Shown here one piece after another: positions 5,506 to 8,531 of a stretch of 8,531 nt of DNA (position 1 is the stretch's first letter; each line of letters starts with the position of its first letter). The translations under genes and the position numbers were made by a program. Origin of the DNA: Lysobacter_F sp035645555 (lineage in GTDB: Bacteria > Pseudomonadota > Gammaproteobacteria > Xanthomonadales > Xanthomonadaceae); the NCBI GenBank assembly GCA_035645555.1, contig DASQMI010000029.1, positions 1-8,531 on the forward strand, written 5' to 3'. Below the pieces are notes generated by a model, which made no database searches, was not told the origin of the DNA, and saw only the letters and a program-made list of their open reading frames with translations.

Positions 5506-6422
5506 TCCACGTATTCGAGCCAGCCGTAGCGGTCCGGCGTGCGTCCGTCGAACAGCCCGAAGAACAGCTCCTGCATGTGGCGCGTCACCGGGCCCGGTGC
5601 GCCGGTGCCGACCGGGCGGCCGTCGACCGAGCGGATCGGGGTGATCTCCGCCGCGGTGCCGCACATGAACAGCTCGTCGCACAGGTACAGGTATTCGCGC
5701 GGGATGTCGCGCTCGACCACGTCGATGCCGGCATCGCGCGCCAGCGTCATCAGCGTGTGGCGGGTGATGCCGTTGAGCAGCGCCGCGCTGACCGGCGTGG
5801 TGTGCAGCGCGTCGTCGAACACCAGGAACAGGTTCTCGCCGGCGCCTTCGCTGAGCAGGCCGGTGGACGCCAGCGCGATGCCTTCGCCGAACCCGAGCCG
5901 GCGCGCCTCGCGCGCGACCAGCTGCCCGGACAGGTAGTTGCCGCCGGCCTTGGCGCCGGCCGGGATGGTGTTGGGCGCGAACCGCTGCCAGCTGGACACG
6001 CACGCGTCGATGCCCTGCTGCAGCGCCTCGTCGCCGAGATAGGCGCCCATCGCCCACGCCGCCACCGCGACGTCCACTGGCGTCTGCGCCGACAGCCCGA
6101 AGCCGCCGAGCCCGCGGTACGCGACCGGCCGCAGGTAGGCACGGCCCAGACCGTTCGCCTTGAGCACCTCGCGGCAGGCGGCGTTGAGCTCCTCCAGCGA
6201 GTACGGCACCGCCATCTCGTAGATCTTGGCCGAGCCGAACAGACGGCGGTTGTGGTCGGTGAGGCGGAAGATCGCCGGGCCGTTCGGCGTGTCGTAGCAG
6301 CGGATGCCTTCGAACACCGAGGAGCCGTAGTGCAGCGCATGCGACATCACGTGGGTGGTGGCTTCGGCCCACGGCTTGATGCGGCCGTTATGCCAGATCC
6401 ACTGCGGGTACTGCATCGCCAT
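5502..6422 (-). CDS. ilvE: Branched-chain amino acid aminotransferase
   Basis: IlvE is a fold-type IV PLP enzyme that transfers the amino group of glutamate to the keto-acids of valine, leucine and isoleucine, the last step of their synthesis. At 306 residues it has the normal length. Conserved blocks include HALHYGSSVFEGIRCY (28-43), the PLP lysine Lys158 in GAKAGGNYLSGQL, LLSEGAGENLF (189-199) and FMCGTAAEITPIRSVDGR (252-269). A GAGAG ribosome binding site lies 8 nt before the ATG; a second Met at codon 3 is less likely. The 57 nt upstream contain a -10-like TACACT (minus strand, 6458-6453) with only a poor -35, and a 12-bp palindrome CCGGCGCGCCGG (6459-6470). It may therefore be co-transcribed with the DUF4124 gene and metF upstream. 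Confidence 0.96.
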   Translation of the reverse strand: MAMQYPQWIWHNGRIKPWAEATTHVMSHALHYGSSVFEGIRCYDTPNGPAIFRLTDHNRRLFGSAKIYEMAVPYSLEELNAACREVLKANGLGRAYLRPVAYRGLGGFGLSAQTPVDVAVAAWAMGAYLGDEALQQGIDACVSSWQRFAPNTIPAGAKAGGNYLSGQLVAREARRLGFGEGIALASTGLLSEGAGENLFLVFDDALHTTPVSAALLNGITRHTLMTLARDAGIDVVERDIPREYLYLCDELFMCGTAAEITPIRSVDGRPVGTGAPGPVTRHMQELFFGLFDGRTPDRYGWLEYVD

Positions 6423-6479
6423 CGCGCACGCTCTCGGCTGGACAATCGCGCTAGTGTACCGGCGCGCCGGAGCCTGCGG

Positions 6480-6995
6480 TCAGAAGCGGATCCACCAGCA
6501 GCCGCGATGCCGGTGCAGCCCCAGCACCGTGCTGCTCACGTCAGTGCCGCCGCGATCGGTCTGCTGCACGCGCAGCGCCACCGGCGCGCGCCGCGCGCTG
6601 CCGGCATCGCCGTCGTTCGAAGGCATGAGCGGATCGATTCCGAGCAGCGGGCGTTCGGCGATCCGCTGCAGGCGCTCGGCCACCGTGTAACCGGCGTCGC
6701 TGGAGAGCCCGCTCCAGTGGTAGATGCGCACCAGGCCGTCGGGGTCCTGGCTGTCGATCGCCCAGGTCAGTTCGGCGACGAGCGCCTCCACGCTGCGCGC
6801 GCAGGTCCACGCGCGCGCGTTCGGAGCCGGCCGCAGCGGCGCGGGTTCCTCGTCGGCGCCGAGCGTGTCGCAGGGGCGGTCGGTGTAGACCAGCTCGCCG
6901 GTGGCGGCGCGGCAGCGGCGCAACTGCGCGTCGGCCGCGTGCGGCCACCACGGCAGCAGCAGGAGGATCAGCAGCGGCGCAAAGCGCAGGACCAT
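6480..6995 (-). CDS. Secreted DUF4124-domain protein, function unknown
   Basis: A 171-residue protein. A clear Sec signal peptide (MVLRFAPLLILLLLPWWPHA, cleavage likely after ADA at about residue 23) is followed by a short DUF4124-like module, LRRCRAATGELVYTDRPC (about 26-42), with two cysteines. The remainder (about 60-171) is not recognised. It contains two more cysteines (65 and 166), so two disulfides in the periplasm are plausible. DUF4124 proteins are common in Lysobacter relatives, and their biochemical role is not established. The ATG at 6995 is chosen because it starts the signal peptide; no strong Shine-Dalgarno is seen. It lies between metF (64 nt upstream) and ilvE (57 nt downstream), all leftward. 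Confidence 0.8.
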   Translation of the reverse strand: MVLRFAPLLILLLLPWWPHAADAQLRRCRAATGELVYTDRPCDTLGADEEPAPLRPAPNARAWTCARSVEALVAELTWAIDSQDPDGLVRIYHWSGLSSDAGYTVAERLQRIAERPLLGIDPLMPSNDGDAGSARRAPVALRVQQTDRGGTDVSSTVLGLHRHRGCWWIRF

Positions 6996-7006
6996 GCGCG
7001 CAGCGT

Positions 7007-7045
7007 AAAGCGGCGGTGGCCCGGCGCGACAGCCTTGACCGCCGC
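7007..7045 (-). terminator. Weak terminator-like hairpin after metF
   Basis: On the minus strand, GCGGCGGT and ACCGCCGC (plus-strand positions 7038-7045 and 7010-7017) pair over 8 bp across a 20-nt loop, followed by only TTT. It starts 14 nt after the metF stop. The large loop and short T-run make it a weak candidate, so readthrough into the DUF4124 gene is likely. Confidence 0.28.
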
Positions 7046-7059
7046 GCGCGGGCGGACGT

Positions 7060-7893
7060 TCAGGCGGACGCGCCGAGCCGTTCCAGCACGCCCACCGTCG
7101 GGCGCGCCAGGTTGAGCGTGTAGAAATGCAGCGCCGGCGCGCCGCCGTCGACCAGCTTGCGGCACAGCTGCGCGACCACGTCGGCGGCGAACTCGCGGAT
7201 GCTGCGGGCGTCGTCGCCGAATGCCTGCAGGCGCTGCGCCATCCAGCGCGGGATCTCCGCGCCGCACAGGTCGGAGAAGCGGCGCAGCTGGCTGAAATTG
7301 GCGATCGGCATGATCCCCGGCACCACCGGGATGTCGACGCCGCGCGCGCGCAGGTCGTCGACGAAGCGGAAGTAGGCGTCGGCGTTGTAGAAGTACTGGG
7401 TGATCGCGCCGTTCGCGCCGGCACGCACCTTGCGCACGAAGTGATCGAGGTCGCTGAGCGCGTCGCGTGCCTGCGGGTGGGTTTCGGGGAACGCCGCCAC
7501 CTCGATACGGAAATGCTCGCCGGTTTCCTCGCGGATGAAGCTCACCAGCTCCTCGGCGTAGCGCAGCTCGCCGGCCTTGACCATGCCTGAGGGCAGGTCG
7601 CCGCGCAGCGCAATCAGCCGCCGCGCGCCGAGCGCGCGGTACAGCTTGAGCAGGCTGCGGATCTCCTCGCGCGAGCCGCCCATGCAGGTGATGTGCGGCA
7701 CTGCTTCGTAACCGAACTCGGCGTGCAGGTGCTGCACCGCTTCCGGCGTGTGACTCAGGGTCGAGCCGCCGGCGCCGAACGTGACGCTGACGTACTCCGG
7801 GCGCAGCGTCTTGAGCCGGGCCGCGGTCTTGTCGAGCTGGCTGCGCTGTTCGTCGGTCTTCGGCGGGTAGAACTCGAAACTGATCGGGACCAT
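7060..7893 (-). CDS. metF: 5,10-methylenetetrahydrofolate reductase
   Basis: MetF is an FAD enzyme that reduces 5,10-methylene-THF to 5-methyl-THF, the methyl donor for methionine synthesis. It has 277 residues, normal for bacterial MetF. Visible hallmarks: SFEFYPPK with catalytic Glu7, SVTFGAGGST (36-45), ITCMGG (68-73), ALRGDLP with Asp99 contacting FAD, TQYFYN (165-170, substrate Gln166) and PGIMPIANF (192-200). The C-terminal block HFYTLNLARPTVGVLERLG is typical. The ATG at 7893 gives the family N-terminus, and no other in-frame ATG lies close upstream. There is no clear Shine-Dalgarno sequence. The 74-nt gap upstream shows no recognisable SAH or SAM riboswitch, although metF in related bacteria is sometimes found with one. 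Confidence 0.97.
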   Translation of the reverse strand: MVPISFEFYPPKTDEQRSQLDKTAARLKTLRPEYVSVTFGAGGSTLSHTPEAVQHLHAEFGYEAVPHITCMGGSREEIRSLLKLYRALGARRLIALRGDLPSGMVKAGELRYAEELVSFIREETGEHFRIEVAAFPETHPQARDALSDLDHFVRKVRAGANGAITQYFYNADAYFRFVDDLRARGVDIPVVPGIMPIANFSQLRRFSDLCGAEIPRWMAQRLQAFGDDARSIREFAADVVAQLCRKLVDGGAPALHFYTLNLARPTVGVLERLGASA

Positions 7894-7946
7894 GCCGGTG
7901 CGCCAGGGGAGGTCCGAACAGTCTATCGCTTCATCGCGATGGAAGG

Positions 7947-7959
7947 CGGCAGTCTGCCG
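7947..7959. repeat. Small palindrome between the ClpP-like gene and metF
   Basis: CGGCAGTCTGCCG is a perfect inverted repeat around a single central base, 8 nt beyond the stop of the ClpP-like gene. No T-tract follows on the minus strand, so a terminator role is doubtful. A TAGACT hexamer (minus strand, near 7920) could be a -10 for metF but has no matching -35. Confidence 0.25.
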
Positions 7960-7967
7960 GGCCGTGG

Positions 7968-8531
7968 CTACGGTGCGTGCGCGGCTGCGCCGGCCTCGCT
8001 GCCGGCCGCGGCGTTGGCCGCGATCGGCTGGGCAGGGGAGGGCCCGGCCTCGAGCAGCGCGAACGGCACGCCTTCGCGTTGCAGCTCGTCCGCCGCGAAC
8101 CAGTGCATTGTTGTCGGCGGCGTGGCCGCGCCGAGCGCGACGATGCGCTCGGGGAAGCCGGCCTGGCGCAGAACCGCGTCGGTGTCGCGGTCGTTGCGCC
8201 GCATCAGTTCGGCGCGCAGCGCGGCCGGGATCGGCAGCGCGGTCTCCAGGCTGCTGCGGTGCAGCCCCAGGCGGGCGCCGGGCGCCATCTCGCGCGAACG
8301 CGCCTGCGCCCACAGCAGCACGCACGCGCTCGCACAGCGGCGCTCGACCCGAACGGTGAGGCCGCGCGCGTTGACCAGGCGCGCGACCTTGAATGCTTGC
8401 GCGCGCAGGCCGCCGGGACTGTCGATGACCAGCGCCCGCGTCCCGCGGTGGCGGCGCAAGGCCTTGCGGATGTCGGCCTCGAAACGCGGGCCGATCACCC
8501 CGCCGACGTGCAGCACCTCCCCGTCTGGCGA
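7968..8531 (-). CDS. ClpP-like periplasmic serine protease homologue, 5' truncated by window edge
   Basis: The last 187 residues of a protein with the ClpP/crotonase-like fold seen in COG3904-type predicted periplasmic proteins. The frame is open through the window edge, so the N-terminus, probably with a signal peptide or membrane anchor, is missing; the GTG at 8516 is internal. Motifs in order of the visible part: VLHVGGVIGPRFEADIRKAL (6-25), IDSPGG (36-41) that lines the oxyanion hole, CASAC (66-70) with candidate nucleophile Ser68, and LGLHRSS with candidate His91. This order of SPGG, C-x-S-A-C and G-x-H matches active members of the group. The C-terminal 25 or so residues are Ala-rich and look disordered. 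Substrate and partners are unknown. It is co-directional with metF, 74 nt apart. Confidence 0.78.
   Translation of the reverse strand, partial: SPDGEVLHVGGVIGPRFEADIRKALRRHRGTRALVIDSPGGLRAQAFKVARLVNARGLTVRVERRCASACVLLWAQARSREMAPGARLGLHRSSLETALPIPAALRAELMRRNDRDTDAVLRQAGFPERIVALGAATPPTTMHWFAADELQREGVPFALLEAGPSPAQPIAANAAAGSEAGAAAHAP

Noticed and set aside
6459..6470. 12-bp palindrome CCGGCGCGCCGG upstream of ilvE
   Set aside because: Made only of G and C with no T-tract; expected by chance in DNA of this composition and not distinctive enough for an operator or terminator call.
5577..7115. 512-codon plus-strand frame opposite ilvE and the DUF4124 gene
   Set aside because: Low-complexity Arg/Ala/Val translation, antisense to well-identified genes, no start signal.

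Overview
This 8.5 kb window is very GC-rich, densely packed chromosomal DNA. Its protein families point to a gammaproteobacterium of the Lysobacter/Luteimonas/Xanthomonas group (Lysobacteraceae). That placement is inferred from the ColR/ColS-like and IlvE sequences and overall composition; there is no marker gene in view. I see no mobile element, CRISPR array, phage gene or defence island. The genes are ordinary, and the most unusual signal lies in an intergenic region.

Layout, left to right. (1) 1-1515, +: the 3' part of a GDSL-type esterase autotransporter, cut by the window start. (2) 1563-1713, +: a promoter-like sequence, tRNA-Gly(CCC) and a strong intrinsic terminator. (3) 1767-3108, +: two overlapping genes, a RimB-like retropepsin-fold protease and the RimK glutamate ligase, which modifies ribosomal protein S6. 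(4) 3109-3484: a 376-nt gap with four TTTAAC-like direct repeats about one helical turn apart, a sigma70-like promoter overlapping them, and a hairpin-rich stretch ending in a clear intrinsic terminator 115 nt before the next gene. I read this as a candidate small RNA or an attenuated leader. (5) 3485-5492, +: an OmpR-family response regulator and its histidine kinase, most like ColR/ColS. (6) 5502-8531, -: read leftwards from the right edge, a ClpP-like periplasmic serine protease homologue (cut by the window end), metF, a secreted DUF4124 protein and ilvE. IlvE converges on colS with only 9 nt between the stop codons.

Working together: rimB and rimK form a translationally coupled ribosome-modification pair. 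ColR/ColS form an envelope-stress or metal-type two-component system, and the repeats upstream are spaced as OmpR-family regulators prefer, so ColR is the obvious candidate to bind them. The leftward block mixes one-carbon metabolism (metF), branched-chain amino acid metabolism (ilvE) and two envelope proteins. Co-direction is visible there, but functional linkage is not.
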